Origin: Planctomycetota bacterium
Lineage (GTDB): Bacteria; Planctomycetota; UBA1135; GCA-002748355
Direction of reading: 5' to 3'
Assembly: GCA_002685965.1 (NCBI GenBank)
Contig: NYZE01000162.1
Location: 1-59,223, forward strand
DNA length: 59,223 nucleotides
Positions 18,559 through 27,168 of the stretch are shown piece after piece; the first letter of the stretch is position 1, and every line of letters starts with the position of its first letter. The translations under genes were made by a program, and so were the position numbers. The notes beneath the pieces were generated by a model. The model searched no databases, was not told the origin of the DNA, and saw nothing but the letters and a program-made list of their open reading frames with translations.

Positions 18559-19289
18559 CCCGCCAGGTACAGGATCCTGCCGCACGACTTGCACGTGATC
18601 AGCGTCGATCCTCCGAGCAAGAACGCCATGTCGTTCGGCGTCAAGCGCGTGTAGCACCCGGTGCAGTGGCTCCCGTCAACGGCGACCACGGCCGTCCCAT
18701 CGGTCGACTCGAACAGCTCCTCGTACATCGCCAGGCTCTGCTCCGGGAGATCGTCCAGGTGACGGCCGCGCTCGCCCACCACCTCGTCGAACTTGCCGCG
18801 CAACTCGTCCTCGAGCACCTGGGATTCGGCCTTGTAGGCCTCGAACTCAGCGGTTTCCACCGCCACGAGCTGGTCGCACTCGGCAAGCTTCGGCGTCTCC
18901 TGCTCGATGCGTTCCATGAGCTCGAGCTGCTCGTTCTGCAACGCCTCTTTGTCCTGGGTCAGATACTCGATCTGGTGCTGCGCCGCCGTGAATGATGAAG
19001 CGTTGTTGGACACATCACGGTGGTCCTGCTGCCGCTTGATCGCGGCATCCAGGCCACTGACCTTGGTCTCGAGCTCCTGGTATTGCCCATCGGCTTGCTC
19101 GATGACGGTCTCCACCGCATCGCGTTGCCGACTCAGGTCATCGACCTTCTTCTGCCGCCGCGCGGTTTCGCGGGGGATCGAATCGACCTTGCTCCGCATG
19201 GTAGCCACCCGCGCGTCAACCTGCTGCAGGGCGAGGAGCTGCTGGACAACCGGATGCATATTCACTAAGGGGCGGAGCAGCATAGGCAT
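18555..19289 (-). CDS. Coiled-coil protein with C-terminal C4 zinc ribbon
   Basis: Up to 244 residues. Residues about 15-190 are a long coiled coil (QLLALQQVDARVATMRSKVD, IKRQQDHRD, AEFEAYKAESQVLEDEL). The C-terminus holds a four-cysteine ribbon, CTGC with a CKSC pair 24 residues on (HCTGCYTRLTP, TLITCKSCGRIL). This is the architecture of the widespread bacterial family described as C4-type zinc ribbon (zf-RING_7) proteins, with proposed nucleic-acid or ribosome-linked roles. The start is uncertain: ATG at 19289 or, closer to the family N-terminus, ATG at 19259 (MHPVVQQL); neither has a strong ribosome-binding site. The stop overlaps the selB start (GTGA), so SelB translation is probably coupled to it. 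Confidence 0.85.
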   Translation of the reverse strand: MPMLLRPLVNMHPVVQQLLALQQVDARVATMRSKVDSIPRETARRQKKVDDLSRQRDAVETVIEQADGQYQELETKVSGLDAAIKRQQDHRDVSNNASSFTAAQHQIEYLTQDKEALQNEQLELMERIEQETPKLAECDQLVAVETAEFEAYKAESQVLEDELRGKFDEVVGERGRHLDDLPEQSLAMYEELFESTDGTAVVAVDGSHCTGCYTRLTPNDMAFLLGGSTLITCKSCGRILYLAG

Positions 19290-19397
19290 GGACCGTCGTT
19301 TGCGTAAAGAGAGTTCCGCGGGTTCCCGTACCCGTCGTGCCGACTCTGGATGGAGCCCGACCCGAACCAGAAGACCCCAGAAGGGCCAGAGGCACAG

Positions 19398-21110
19398 CTA
19401 CTCGATGGCACTTCCCTGGAGGAACCCTGATAGTTTTCGCGCGCGAACCGGGTGCTGTAGCTTGCGGACGGCCTTGGCCTCGATCTGGCGCACGCGTTCG
19501 CGCGTCACGCGGAAGATCCGACCAACCTCTTCGAGGGTGTAGGTGTAGCCGTCACCGATACCGTAGCGGAGCTTGATGATCTCGCGCTCCCTGAAGGTCA
19601 GCGTATCCAACACGTTGGTGACCTTCTCCTTTAGCATCTCGCGCGAGGCGCTGTCCACTGGCGACTCGATGCTGTCGTCCTCGATGAAATCACCGAAGTA
19701 GCTGTCATCGCTTTCGCCGATCGGGCGATCCAGCGAAATCGGATGCTTGCTGATCTTCATCACCCGCTTCGCTTCGTCGACGGTGATTTCGGTCGCCTGC
19801 GCGATCTCCTCGATCGTCGGCTCGCGCCCCTTCTGCTGCAGCAGCTTCTTGGTCACGTTGCGCAGCTTGCTCATCGTCTCGATCATGTGCACCGGAATGC
19901 GGATCGTGCGCGCCTGATCGGCGATGGACCGCGTGATTGCCTGACGAATCCACCACGTGGCGTAGGTCGAGAACTTGTAGCCGCGGCGATACTCGTACTT
20001 CTCCACCGCCTTCATCAGGCCAGTGTTGCCCTCCTGGATCAGGTCCAGGAACGACAGACCACGATTGCGGTACTTCTTGGCGATCGACACGACCAAGCGC
20101 AGGTTGCCCGACGACAGGCGTCGCTTGGCGTCCTCGTAGTCGGAGTGAGCGCGACGAACGTCGCGGATGCGCCGGCCGAGCCGGTCCCACATCTCGAGAC
20201 CCGCGACCTCGAGGTCGGAGAAGCGCTGCGACAGCTCGCGGCCGTGCTTGGTGCCGACGAGATCGACGCTCTGCGCCTTGCGCTCGAGGCGCCCCATCTC
20301 CAGATACTTGCCCTCGAGCAAGTCGACAAGCGGGCGGATCTTCTTGATCTGGAGATTCAGCTCCTCGATCAGGATCCCGCACTTACGCATGCGCCGATAG
20401 AGGTTGCGGCGGATCTTACGAGCGTCGGCCTTCTTGATCCGGGAGCCGCCGAGCACCCGGAAGTCTGTCTGGTTGATGAGGTAGAGCGTCTCGAGGGTCG
20501 AGATGATACCGGGCAGACGGATGTTCAGGTCGGCCTTGCCGACGTCCGGGTCTTGCTGGTTGACCTTGATCGTCCGGTCGAAGGCCAACTCACCGGCGAC
20601 GACGTCCTTGAGGATTTGAATCGCGGCCGCGGTGCCGAAGCCCGAGACCAGGACCATCTTCCGAAACTGCTTGCGCGTGAGCTCGATCTTGCGGGCAAGG
20701 CTGATCTCCTCGTCGCGAGTCAGGAGGGGTATCTCACCCATCTGGGTGAGATACATCCGGACCGGGTCATCGATCTTCTCGACGACCTCGGGGAGGACCG
20801 CAACTGTCCGGTTCTCCGGGTCAGGAACCGAGTCCTGCGCGTCGGCACCCTGCGAGACAACCTCGGCCTCGCGCACCTGCTGCTCTTCGAGTTCGGTCGG
20901 ATCGTCGGCAGCCGCGACGAGGTCCAACTCGCTTTCGTCATCGTCCACGAGGTCGATGCCAGCCTCGTCGAGGATGGCCAGAATCTGGTCCACCTTCTCG
21001 GGCGTCACGAGATCCTCGGGGAGGATCGCGTTCATCTCGGTATAGGTCAGGTAGCCGAGCTTCTTGCCCTCTTCGACGAGCTTATTGAGATACGGTTCGA
21101 GTCTTTCCAT
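19398..21110 (-). CDS. rpoD: Primary sigma factor, RpoD/SigA
   Basis: A 570-residue housekeeping sigma-70. Region 1.1 is at 1-60 ([20 protein letters not shown]), followed by an acidic linker. Region 1.2 is [19 protein letters not shown], and a non-conserved region spans about 170-300. Region 2 includes [15 protein letters not shown] and [14 protein letters not shown] (core binding and -10 recognition). Region 3 is [20 protein letters not shown]. Region 4 is [20 protein letters not shown] (-35 recognition). All parts expected of an essential group 1 factor are present, so I infer that ordinary TTGACA/TATAAT promoters operate here. It lies 270 bp downstream of dnaG, as in the classical macromolecular synthesis operon, but without rpsU in the window. 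Confidence 0.95.
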   Translation of the reverse strand: MERLEPYLNKLVEEGKKLGYLTYTEMNAILPEDLVTPEKVDQILAILDEAGIDLVDDDESELDLVAAADDPTELEEQQVREAEVVSQGADAQDSVPDPENRTVAVLPEVVEKIDDPVRMYLTQMGEIPLLTRDEEISLARKIELTRKQFRKMVLVSGFGTAAAIQILKDVVAGELAFDRTIKVNQQDPDVGKADLNIRLPGIISTLETLYLINQTDFRVLGGSRIKKADARKIRRNLYRRMRKCGILIEELNLQIKKIRPLVDLLEGKYLEMGRLERKAQSVDLVGTKHGRELSQRFSDLEVAGLEMWDRLGRRIRDVRRAHSDYEDAKRRLSSGNLRLVVSIAKKYRNRGLSFLDLIQEGNTGLMKAVEKYEYRRGYKFSTYATWWIRQAITRSIADQARTIRIPVHMIETMSKLRNVTKKLLQQKGREPTIEEIAQATEITVDEAKRVMKISKHPISLDRPIGESDDSYFGDFIEDDSIESPVDSASREMLKEKVTNVLDTLTFREREIIKLRYGIGDGYTYTLEEVGRIFRVTRERVRQIEAKAVRKLQHPVRARKLSGFLQGSAIE

Positions 21111-21233
21111 CGGAACTCATGTTCGCCGCCTGGTCAGGAAGGACCCAGGCGCGACAGCACGGGGGTGGGATCGGGAGCCACAGATACGATGCGCCACCAC
21201 TTCGCGCGAGCGGCAGATCATCGCACAGCTCTT

Positions 21234-21262
21234 CAAATAGACGCAGTAACACGACTGGACAA
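21234..21262 (-). promoter_or_regulatory. Candidate rpoD promoter
   Basis: On the minus strand TTGTCC (21257-21262) and TATTTG (21234-21239) are separated by 17 bp, about 125 bp before the rpoD start. The -35 is good and the -10 is weak. The remainder of the 270 bp dnaG-rpoD gap shows nothing else; a GC hairpin near 21360 followed by a TATTTTT run could be a weak dnaG terminator. Confidence 0.25.
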
Positions 21263-21380
21263 GACGACTCCTTGGCAGGCTCAGCTACGTGGTCCAGGAC
21301 GGAACGGGAAAACAGGGGTCGCTACGCCAGGAATCGAGCCAAAAATAGTAGGCAAGACGCGCTGGCGTGCAGCAGGAAAC

Positions 21381-23243
21381 TCAACGAATGCGACGGGAGG
21401 GTGGGCGGCCCAGACGCTTCAGCGTCTGGGTCAGTTCGGCCTCGAGTTCGCGCGCCCGGTCGACCAGCGAATCCGCCAGGGCCTGCCTGTAGGACTCCTT
21501 CAACCGGGCAACTCGGCCGAGATCGAGCTGCTGCCCAAGAAACTTTACCCCATCGAGAACGGCCCGGAGCGGCTCCTCGATGGTCCTGCCAATCTCATCG
21601 AGCCTTAGGACGAAGTGAGTCCCAGCGGGGTCGTCCCCCATCAGGGTCAGCCAACGGCTGAGGAGCTCGGCCGGCTCCGGCCAGGCACCGTTGCGCAATA
21701 CGAGCTCCTGGAGATCGGCGACCAGGGTCCGGTGGTAGCCAGGGGCAAAGATCTCCTCTTCGCCGGGCCACCGCTCGATCAACTCGGTCAGGACCTCGGG
21801 CGACCTCAGAAGGGCGGCGACCATGTGGTCTCGCATCCGACTCACGGGTCCGGCCCGCTCGGGTTCTTGCGCCTGGGGCTCGGGGGCCGCCTCTCGGCGC
21901 GGTGGGCGGCCGATGCCGGCCTCCAGCACCTCGGGAGTGATCATCAGCCCAGCGGCCATACGCTCGAGCAGATCCTGGCGCCGGAAGCGGTCGCGGATCG
22001 TTGCCAAGACCTCGCAGCATTCCTGGTAGGCCTGGGCCCGCCCCTCCGCGGTCGACAGGTCGAGTCGCTGACCCAGCAGGCGAAGGAAAGCCCGATGCGA
22101 GTCTTCCGCAGCCTCGAGCACGCGATCGAGGCCGGCCCGGCCCTCATCGGCCACCAAATCCGCCGGATCCATGCCCGGCGCCAGCAGCGCGATACGGGTC
22201 GGCAGGATCTCGCCAGCAAGCGCCCGATATGCCCGCTCGGCCGCGAGGCGACCCGCCCGGTCGCCGTCGAACAAGAGGGTCGCACCGTCGGGCGCGAAGC
22301 GGCGCAGCAACACCGCGTGTTCATTGGTCAGACTCGTACCGAGCGTCGCAACGGCACCAGACACTCCGGCGATGTGGGCCGCAATCACATCGGTATAGCC
22401 TTCCATGACGACGACCTCCCGCGCGCGCTGGGTCCGCGCGTGGTCGAGTGCGAACAGCACGCGCCGCTTGTTGAAAACTGGCGACTCCGGCGAGTTGACA
22501 TACTTGGGCTCTGTTTCGGACTCGAAGCCCGGCAGGATTCTGCCGCCAAAGCCAACGACTCGCCCACGGTCGTCCTGAATCGGGAAGGTGACTCGGTTGC
22601 GGAACTTGTCGTAGATGTGCCCTGCACGCGAGCGTCCGAGCACGCCGGCTTGAATACCGGCCTCGACCGGTAGTTGACTGCGGCGAAACTTGTCCGCGAG
22701 TGGCCAGTGTGTCGACGCGTCCTTTTCAACCGGTCCAGGCGCATAGCCGATGCCGAAGGACTCGGTCGCGGCCGTCAACCCCCTGCCCTCGACGTAGTCG
22801 CGCGCCGACCGGCCGGTTTCGCCTGCCAGGCAGCGATGGAACCAAGCCTGGACCCGCTCGAGGATCCCGAAGAGATCGCGGTCGACGCGGGCGGCGCGGA
22901 CCTCGGCGCCGCTGGCTTCGGGCAACTGCACGCCGGTGCGGTCGGCGAGCATGCGCAGCGCCTCCAGGAACCCGAGTCGCTCGCGCTCCATGACCCAGGT
23001 GAACACGTCGCCACCCTTCTGGCAGCCGTAGCACTTGAAGTGCTGGGACGAGGGATAGACGTGAAAGGAGGCCGTCTTCTCGTCGTGGAACGGGCACAGC
23101 CCCTTGAGCGACGCCCCGGATCGCTTGAGCACAACCGCCTCGCTGACGAGGGCAACGAGGTCCAAGCGCTGCTTGATCTCCTCCTTGGCCTGCTGGCTGT
23201 CCTGCCTGATGTCCACCCTGGCCTCTTCCCGGCGCCTTCCCAA
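21381..23243 (-). CDS. dnaG: DNA primase DnaG
   Basis: About 620 residues. The N-terminal CHC2 zinc finger is intact (CPFHDEKTASFHVYP, then FKCYGCQKGGD). The catalytic Toprim core shows VVMEGYTDVIAAH with the conserved Glu and LLFDGDRAGR with the DxD pair. FGGRILPGF and YVNSPESPVFNKR, both conserved primase motifs, are present. The C-terminal 180 residues are the helicase-interacting helical domain. Role: synthesis of RNA primers at the replication fork. The start is either TTG at 23243, with GGGAGAGG upstream, or GTG at 23216, with GGAAGAGG upstream; the second begins nearer the usual N-terminus. It is followed by rpoD on the same strand. Confidence 0.95.
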   Translation of the reverse strand: MGRRREEARVDIRQDSQQAKEEIKQRLDLVALVSEAVVLKRSGASLKGLCPFHDEKTASFHVYPSSQHFKCYGCQKGGDVFTWVMERERLGFLEALRMLADRTGVQLPEASGAEVRAARVDRDLFGILERVQAWFHRCLAGETGRSARDYVEGRGLTAATESFGIGYAPGPVEKDASTHWPLADKFRRSQLPVEAGIQAGVLGRSRAGHIYDKFRNRVTFPIQDDRGRVVGFGGRILPGFESETEPKYVNSPESPVFNKRRVLFALDHARTQRAREVVVMEGYTDVIAAHIAGVSGAVATLGTSLTNEHAVLLRRFAPDGATLLFDGDRAGRLAAERAYRALAGEILPTRIALLAPGMDPADLVADEGRAGLDRVLEAAEDSHRAFLRLLGQRLDLSTAEGRAQAYQECCEVLATIRDRFRRQDLLERMAAGLMITPEVLEAGIGRPPRREAAPEPQAQEPERAGPVSRMRDHMVAALLRSPEVLTELIERWPGEEEIFAPGYHRTLVADLQELVLRNGAWPEPAELLSRWLTLMGDDPAGTHFVLRLDEIGRTIEEPLRAVLDGVKFLGQQLDLGRVARLKESYRQALADSLVDRARELEAELTQTLKRLGRPPSRRIR

Positions 23244-23303
23244 AGCGCCTCTCCCGGTTTGGCAGTATGCCGCTACCCCGGTTTAGCCGAAAGGACCGGA
23301 GTC

Positions 23304-23697
23304 ATGACCAGCATCCTCCGCGCCGCCCTTCTCGGGCTCACCGTCATCGCCACGTCATGCCAATCAGCACCCGTTTCTGCGCCGGCGCCGGACTGGACCA
23401 ACCGACAGACGCCCCCGGCAGCTCCCGGTGGCGCGGCAACGGTTGACCTCTTCTCCGGGACCTACCGCGACGGCTGGGCCGGCCAGGAATACACGCTCAC
23501 AAGGCGTCCGGGCTTACTTCCGGCTCATGGTGCCGGGCGGCGACACGCAGGCGTTCATGGTCAAGAACGAGGCCACCCTGACCTCGAAGAAGACCGACCG
23601 CCCCACCCTCGGAACACTGCGCTTGCCAAGTCAGAGCCTTTCGGTCCTGCACGCGGAACTCGGCAAGAAGCAACTCTTGTTGATCAAGCAGCGGTAG
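23304..23697 (+). CDS. Small lipoprotein gene with apparent +1 frameshift
   Basis: An ATG at 23304 with a GGAG ribosome-binding site starts a lipoprotein signal (LRAALLGLTVIATSC). Codon usage is typical in this frame to about 23499 (GWAGQEYTLT). From about 23503 the coding signal continues in the next frame (GVRAYFRLMVPGGDTQAF to KQLLLIKQR, stop at 23697). Removing one A of the AA at 23501-23502 gives a continuous product of about 130 residues reading YTLTGVRAYFRLM. So this is a sequencing or assembly indel, a recent mutation, or, less likely, a programmed shift at a rare AGG codon. No family was recognised. It lies between the divergent dnaG and the convergent rsmA. Confidence 0.6.
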
Positions 23698-23718
23698 GCA
23701 GGGCAAGGCTCGCGCCTA
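23698..23718. repeat. Partial copy of the intergenic palindrome family (half site)
   Basis: GGGCAAGGCTCGCGCC resembles the left arm of copy A (GAGCAAGCCTCGCGCC). It sits between the convergent ends of the lipoprotein gene and rsmA and touches the rsmA stop codon. It may be coincidental. Confidence 0.25.
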
Positions 23719-24579
23719 GGCGTTGAAGACCCGCCAGAGCTCTTCCGGTGCAAGTTCGCTGGGGCGCTGGGTGAGCCATTGCACGGGGAGGGCAGCGGCC
23801 TCGAAGGCAGCGTCGGGTGGTGTTTGCCAGGTGCGGGCGAGGGCGTTGCGGAGGACCTTGCGGCGGCCGCCGAAGAGCGCTTGGAGGAAGGCGGCGAAGG
23901 CACGGCGTTCGGTTGCGGGGCGGGTCGCGAGTGGGCCCGGAGAGCCAAGCCTGACGAGGGCCGATTCGACGCGGGGGCGCGGGCGGAAGACGTCGCGGGG
24001 GATGCGACGGAGGAGCGTTGGTGACCAGGCGAGGGACAGGAGCACGGAGAGCGTGCCGTACTCTCGGGTGCCGGGCGCAGCAACGATGCGCTGGGCCATC
24101 TCGAGTTGCGCGAGGAAGACAGCTTCCGTCGGCGGCACTTCGGCGGTCGCGAGGGCGGCGAGAAGCGGACCGGCGACAGAGTAGGGCAGGTTGCTGGCAC
24201 AGACCCAGCCCCGCGAGAATGCGTCGGCGGCGGCGAGCGCCGTGAGACAGGGCTCGGACAGGCCCCCGTCGCCGAGCGCGTCCGCGGCGACGAGGCGAAC
24301 ACGGTCGCCTTCCGGCTGATCGCGCAACGCCTCGGTGAGGAAGTCCACCAGCCGCGTGTCAATCTCGCACGCCACGACGACGCCAGCGCGCTTAGCGAGC
24401 TCGAAGGTCAGCGCTCCTGCACCCGGGCCGATCTCGAGCACGGTACTGTCCCGCGTCAGCGGCAGCGAGTCCGCGATCGCACGCACCAGGTTCGGATCGA
24501 TCAGGAAGTTCTGCCCAAGCCTCCGGCGCGGGCGAAAGCCAAACGCGTCGAGGCGATCACGCAGAGATTGGAAGCTCAC
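23716..24579 (-). CDS. rsmA: 16S rRNA (adenine-N6,N6)-dimethyltransferase RsmA/KsgA
   Basis: I start it at the GTG of 24579 (VSFQSLRDRL), which overlaps the stop of the upstream gene as GTGA; an ATG 12 codons earlier lies inside that gene. The product is 287 residues, normal for the family. Motifs: GQNFLIDPNLV at the N-terminus; SAM site LEIGPGAGALT; acidic loop ACEID; catalytic NLPYSVAGPLL (the NLPY motif of adenine dimethylases); and the FRPRPRVESALVRL segment. It methylates two adjacent adenines in the 3' helix of 16S rRNA, a late ribosome assembly step. Translational coupling to an FGE-like lipoprotein is odd functionally and probably reflects operon packing. Confidence 0.94.
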   Translation of the reverse strand: MSFQSLRDRLDAFGFRPRRRLGQNFLIDPNLVRAIADSLPLTRDSTVLEIGPGAGALTFELAKRAGVVVACEIDTRLVDFLTEALRDQPEGDRVRLVAADALGDGGLSEPCLTALAAADAFSRGWVCASNLPYSVAGPLLAALATAEVPPTEAVFLAQLEMAQRIVAAPGTREYGTLSVLLSLAWSPTLLRRIPRDVFRPRPRVESALVRLGSPGPLATRPATERRAFAAFLQALFGGRRKVLRNALARTWQTPPDAAFEAAALPVQWLTQRPSELAPEELWRVFNA

Positions 24580-25619
24580 TGAAGCCCGAGGATTCGGTAG
24601 GCCGCGGTGCTCCATTCGCCCGGGTCTGCCAGGCCGAGAAAACTGCGGTCCATCGCCTCGACCCGGATCTTGGCGGCCTGTCGAAACTCGCTGCGGTGCG
24701 CCAGCAGGAACCGCTCCACCACGACCAACTCTGCGGTAGTCGGCGCCCCGCTCGTCCGCTCAAGGAGAGAGAGAAACGTGTAGGGATCGGTCGCGAACCG
24801 CACCCCGACGTGTGACGCCCACTCTCCCGGATACGCCGGACGTACCCCGTTGCGGTCCCCGTGTGGCATGCGAACATGGCGAGCCGGAAGGCGCTCCGCG
24901 AAGCTGAAACCGACGGTACAGACCTGCGCCGGACCACCGCCAGAGGCGAACAGTGTCGGGCACAGCTCGGCGACGAAAGGCGTCGCGGGAGCGAGCGGGT
25001 TCACGTTCGCCAAGACACGCGCGAGCGGCAGCATTTCGTCCGGTATGGGACTGGGGCGACCCCAGACGGCACCAACGAGGCTGTGGACCGCCGGCCAAGG
25101 CTCGATGGTCCATTCGGCGACATTGCCGATCAGGTCGTAGCACGACAACGGGCTACCGAGATCGCGACCCGACTCGAACGTCCCGACGCGCGTACGCCGG
25201 TTCAAGCCCAGCTGCAGCGTGTTGGAGTGCAGCCGACTCCCATCATCCTCACCCCATGGAAAGCGATGACGGTCCGGCCCGGTATTCGGCCCAGACACGG
25301 CGGACGACCATTCCTCGTAGGTCGGCAGTCGCCCCCAATAGAGCCTGGCCCAGGCGAGCGCCTGCGGCAGATCGCAGGCGACGACGGGCAAGTCGCCCTC
25401 GTCTTGGAGATCGAGGCCAGCCTCGGGCGCGACCGCCTGGACGTCTTGCTCACGTGTCTCGAAACGCGCGAGGAAGAACAACGACCGATCCGACGACCGA
25501 CGGTGTGGGACCCACTTGTCGAGCCAGGCAATGCGCGCATCCAGCCCCTCGCCAGAAGCGTTCGGGCTACACGAACTCGCCGCGCACAGCACAAGAAGGA
25601 GGCTGCACCAAGCGAACAC
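24576..25619 (-). CDS. FGE/sulfatase-modifying-factor-like lipoprotein
   Basis: The frame is open further upstream, but I favour the GTG at 25619. It directly precedes a lipoprotein signal (VFAWCSLLLVLCAASSC) and lies just after the stop of the OmpA gene. The 347-residue product has FGE-type patterns: DLPQALAWARLYWGRLPTYEEW, FPWGEDD, and LIGNVAEWTIEPW, followed by a final GVRFATDP. The conserved copper-binding Cys pair of true formylglycine-generating enzymes is not evident, so it is more likely a structural or ligand-binding FGE relative than an active oxidase. It is predicted to be anchored in a membrane. Its stop overlaps the rsmA start (GTGA). Confidence 0.7.
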   Translation of the reverse strand: MFAWCSLLLVLCAASSCSPNASGEGLDARIAWLDKWVPHRRSSDRSLFFLARFETREQDVQAVAPEAGLDLQDEGDLPVVACDLPQALAWARLYWGRLPTYEEWSSAVSGPNTGPDRHRFPWGEDDGSRLHSNTLQLGLNRRTRVGTFESGRDLGSPLSCYDLIGNVAEWTIEPWPAVHSLVGAVWGRPSPIPDEMLPLARVLANVNPLAPATPFVAELCPTLFASGGGPAQVCTVGFSFAERLPARHVRMPHGDRNGVRPAYPGEWASHVGVRFATDPYTFLSLLERTSGAPTTAELVVVERFLLAHRSEFRQAAKIRVEAMDRSFLGLADPGEWSTAAYRILGLQ

Positions 25620-25639
25620 CGAGGCCGACCGCCGCGGTG

Positions 25640-26308
25640 CTAGTCGAGGTACAACTCGACGCGTCGATTGCGTTCCTTGTCGGTCGCCACCTCGCTGGCC
25701 GGACGCGTCGGTCCGAACCCCGCGACGTGAAGCTTGGCCCACGACATCCCCTTGGCGTGCAGCACTCCGGCGACAGCCAGCGCGCGGGCCGCGGATAGAT
25801 GAAGGTTGGACTTCCACTTGCTTCGAACGATCGGGTCCGCATCGGTATGTCCCTCGACACGGACCAAACGGTCATCCTTGGTCAGAATCGGCAGTAGTCG
25901 AGCAAGGACCACCTTACCTTCCGTCGAGACCTCGGCGCGACCCGACCCGAAGAGAACCGAGTCCTCGATCCGCAGGCCGACGCTACCACCCTTGCCGCGG
26001 ATCGCAGTCACGCCGGGGATCGCGACGCCACCGCCCTGCTGCTTGAGGTCGGCTAGCAGCTTCGCCAGCTTGGTGCGCTGGTCACGCACCCACGCCGCGT
26101 CCTCAGCGGTCTTCTGGAACCGCGAGTTCTCCCGCCGCAGCGACTCGTTCTCGCGCTCGAACTGCTGCAGGTACTGCTCCATCTGATCCAGCGTTTCCAC
26201 CAGACCACGGGCCTTGTTGACCTGCGCGACGTGCGCCCGTCGGCTCACACACGACACGGAACTGAACGCCATCACGGCGACGACCACGCCCACTGCACTA
26301 AAGCGCAT
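25640..26308 (-). CDS. OmpA-family peptidoglycan-binding lipoprotein
   Basis: The start is the ATG at 26308, preceded by GGAGGG 7 bp away; upstream ATGs lack such a site. 222 residues: lipoprotein signal (VGVVVAVMAFSSVSC), then a coiled-coil stretch (VETLDQMEQYLQQFERENES), then a C-terminal OmpA domain. The latter shows SVLFGSGRAEV, VEGHTDADPI, NLHLSAARALAV and RNRRVELYLD, with the Asp and Arg that hold diaminopimelate in Pal/OmpA. Role: anchoring of an envelope layer to peptidoglycan. Presence of this gene argues for a Gram-negative type envelope with peptidoglycan. It precedes the FGE-like lipoprotein by 20 bp. Confidence 0.88.
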   Translation of the reverse strand: MRFSAVGVVVAVMAFSSVSCVSRRAHVAQVNKARGLVETLDQMEQYLQQFERENESLRRENSRFQKTAEDAAWVRDQRTKLAKLLADLKQQGGGVAIPGVTAIRGKGGSVGLRIEDSVLFGSGRAEVSTEGKVVLARLLPILTKDDRLVRVEGHTDADPIVRSKWKSNLHLSAARALAVAGVLHAKGMSWAKLHVAGFGPTRPASEVATDKERNRRVELYLD

Positions 26309-26401
26309 TCTCCACCCTCCCAGGGCCATGAAAGACTCGTTGGAAGGATGATGCCGGGTCGGGAGGAGCGCTTCAAGCGAAGGCTGGGCGGAGCGCAAGC
26401 A

Positions 26402-26436
26402 GAGCAAGCCGCGTGCCCTGCGGGCACGAGCTTTGC
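26402..26436. repeat. Intergenic imperfect palindrome, copy B
   Basis: Arms GCAAGCCGCGTGCCC and GGGCACGAGCTTTGC flank a 2-base loop; this is the most complete stem of the family. It lies about 10 bp after the stop of the minus-strand HTH/TM gene. No U-tract follows, so it is not a classical intrinsic terminator. Confidence 0.55.
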
Positions 26437-26446
26437 CCCCGCCCTA

Positions 26447-26992
26447 CTACATCTTGAACATGTCGGCCAGCCAAGCAGTTAGGCCGGTCTTCTGCCCCTG
26501 CGTGATCGAGTAGACGAAGAACAACGCATAGACGAGCAGGGCGGCGCTGCCGACGACGGCAATGCGGTCCAGCGTGCCCTCATGCGGCTCTTCTTCGTCG
26601 CCGCGCATCGAGGCGGCGCGTCCACGGCTACGGACCGGGGCCAGCGAGCCACGCCGCGGCGCGGCAGCCGGGCTCTGGGCATCGACGATCTCGAGCTCGT
26701 CAGCAGCCAGGTCGAGGGTGTCCTCTTCCTCGAGCAGCGAGTCTTCCTCGAGAACGGCCGTGACCATGCCGGCATCGTCATCGCCGTCATCGTCGGCGAA
26801 AACGAGATCTTCGGCAATCTCGCCAGTCTGGCGCAGCGACTCGACATCTTCCTTGCGCAGCCGGACGCTGCCACCCGGATCGCGGATCGCCTGAATCTCA
26901 TCTTGGGAGACAAGGTGCTTGAGCTGAGACTCGCTCATCTGGAGCGACTTCAGAGCCTCTTCGAAGGGGACGTATTCCTCGGCCACTTCCAT
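26447..26992 (-). CDS. HTH (excisionase/MerR-like) protein with acidic linker and C-terminal TM helix
   Basis: 181 residues. The first 55 look like a DNA-binding or protein-binding helix-turn-helix of the excisionase type (VPFEEALKSLQMSESQLKHL, IQAIRDPGGSVRLRKEDVES). An acidic linker follows (FADDDGDDDAGMV, LEEDSLLEEEDTLDLA), then a basic stretch and one TM segment near the C-terminus (AVVGSAALLVYALFFVYSI). The domain order (cytoplasmic HTH, acidic linker, TM) is common in planctomycetes but of unknown function. It may sense or anchor something at the membrane. It shares the acidic linker/TM design with the gene at 14590-16530. Confidence 0.72.
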   Translation of the reverse strand: MEVAEEYVPFEEALKSLQMSESQLKHLVSQDEIQAIRDPGGSVRLRKEDVESLRQTGEIAEDLVFADDDGDDDAGMVTAVLEEDSLLEEEDTLDLAADELEIVDAQSPAAAPRRGSLAPVRSRGRAASMRGDEEEPHEGTLDRIAVVGSAALLVYALFFVYSITQGQKTGLTAWLADMFKM

Positions 26993-27141
26993 AACCTCCG
27001 TACAAACACGGGACGACGTGAGCCGTCCACTCGACGATTCGGACCCGTCCCCACAAACGATGTCAGGGCTACCGTCGAGGGCAAACCTCTGGGTAATCCT
27101 GGAGGCGGGGGGGGGACCCGAGGGGCGGGCAGTAACGACCT

Positions 27142-27147
27142 AGTATA
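27142..27147 (-). promoter_or_regulatory. Candidate -10 box (TATACT)
   Basis: A five-of-six match on the minus strand, about 150 bp before the HTH/TM gene. No good -35 was found at the right distance. The 176 bp gap also has a run of nine G at 27107-27115 and a weak match to the repeat family near 27077. Confidence 0.22.
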
Positions 27148-27168
27148 CCAGCCGTTGCGGCAGATGCC

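Noticed and set aside
21300-21345. tRNA-like T-arm (GGAATCGAGCC)
   Set aside because: The flanking bases do not form a 5-bp T-stem and no acceptor or anticodon arm is present.
19743-21608. Long plus-strand open frame (621 codons) opposite rpoD
   Set aside because: Antisense shadow of the conserved sigma factor gene; composition is not protein-like and there is no domain.
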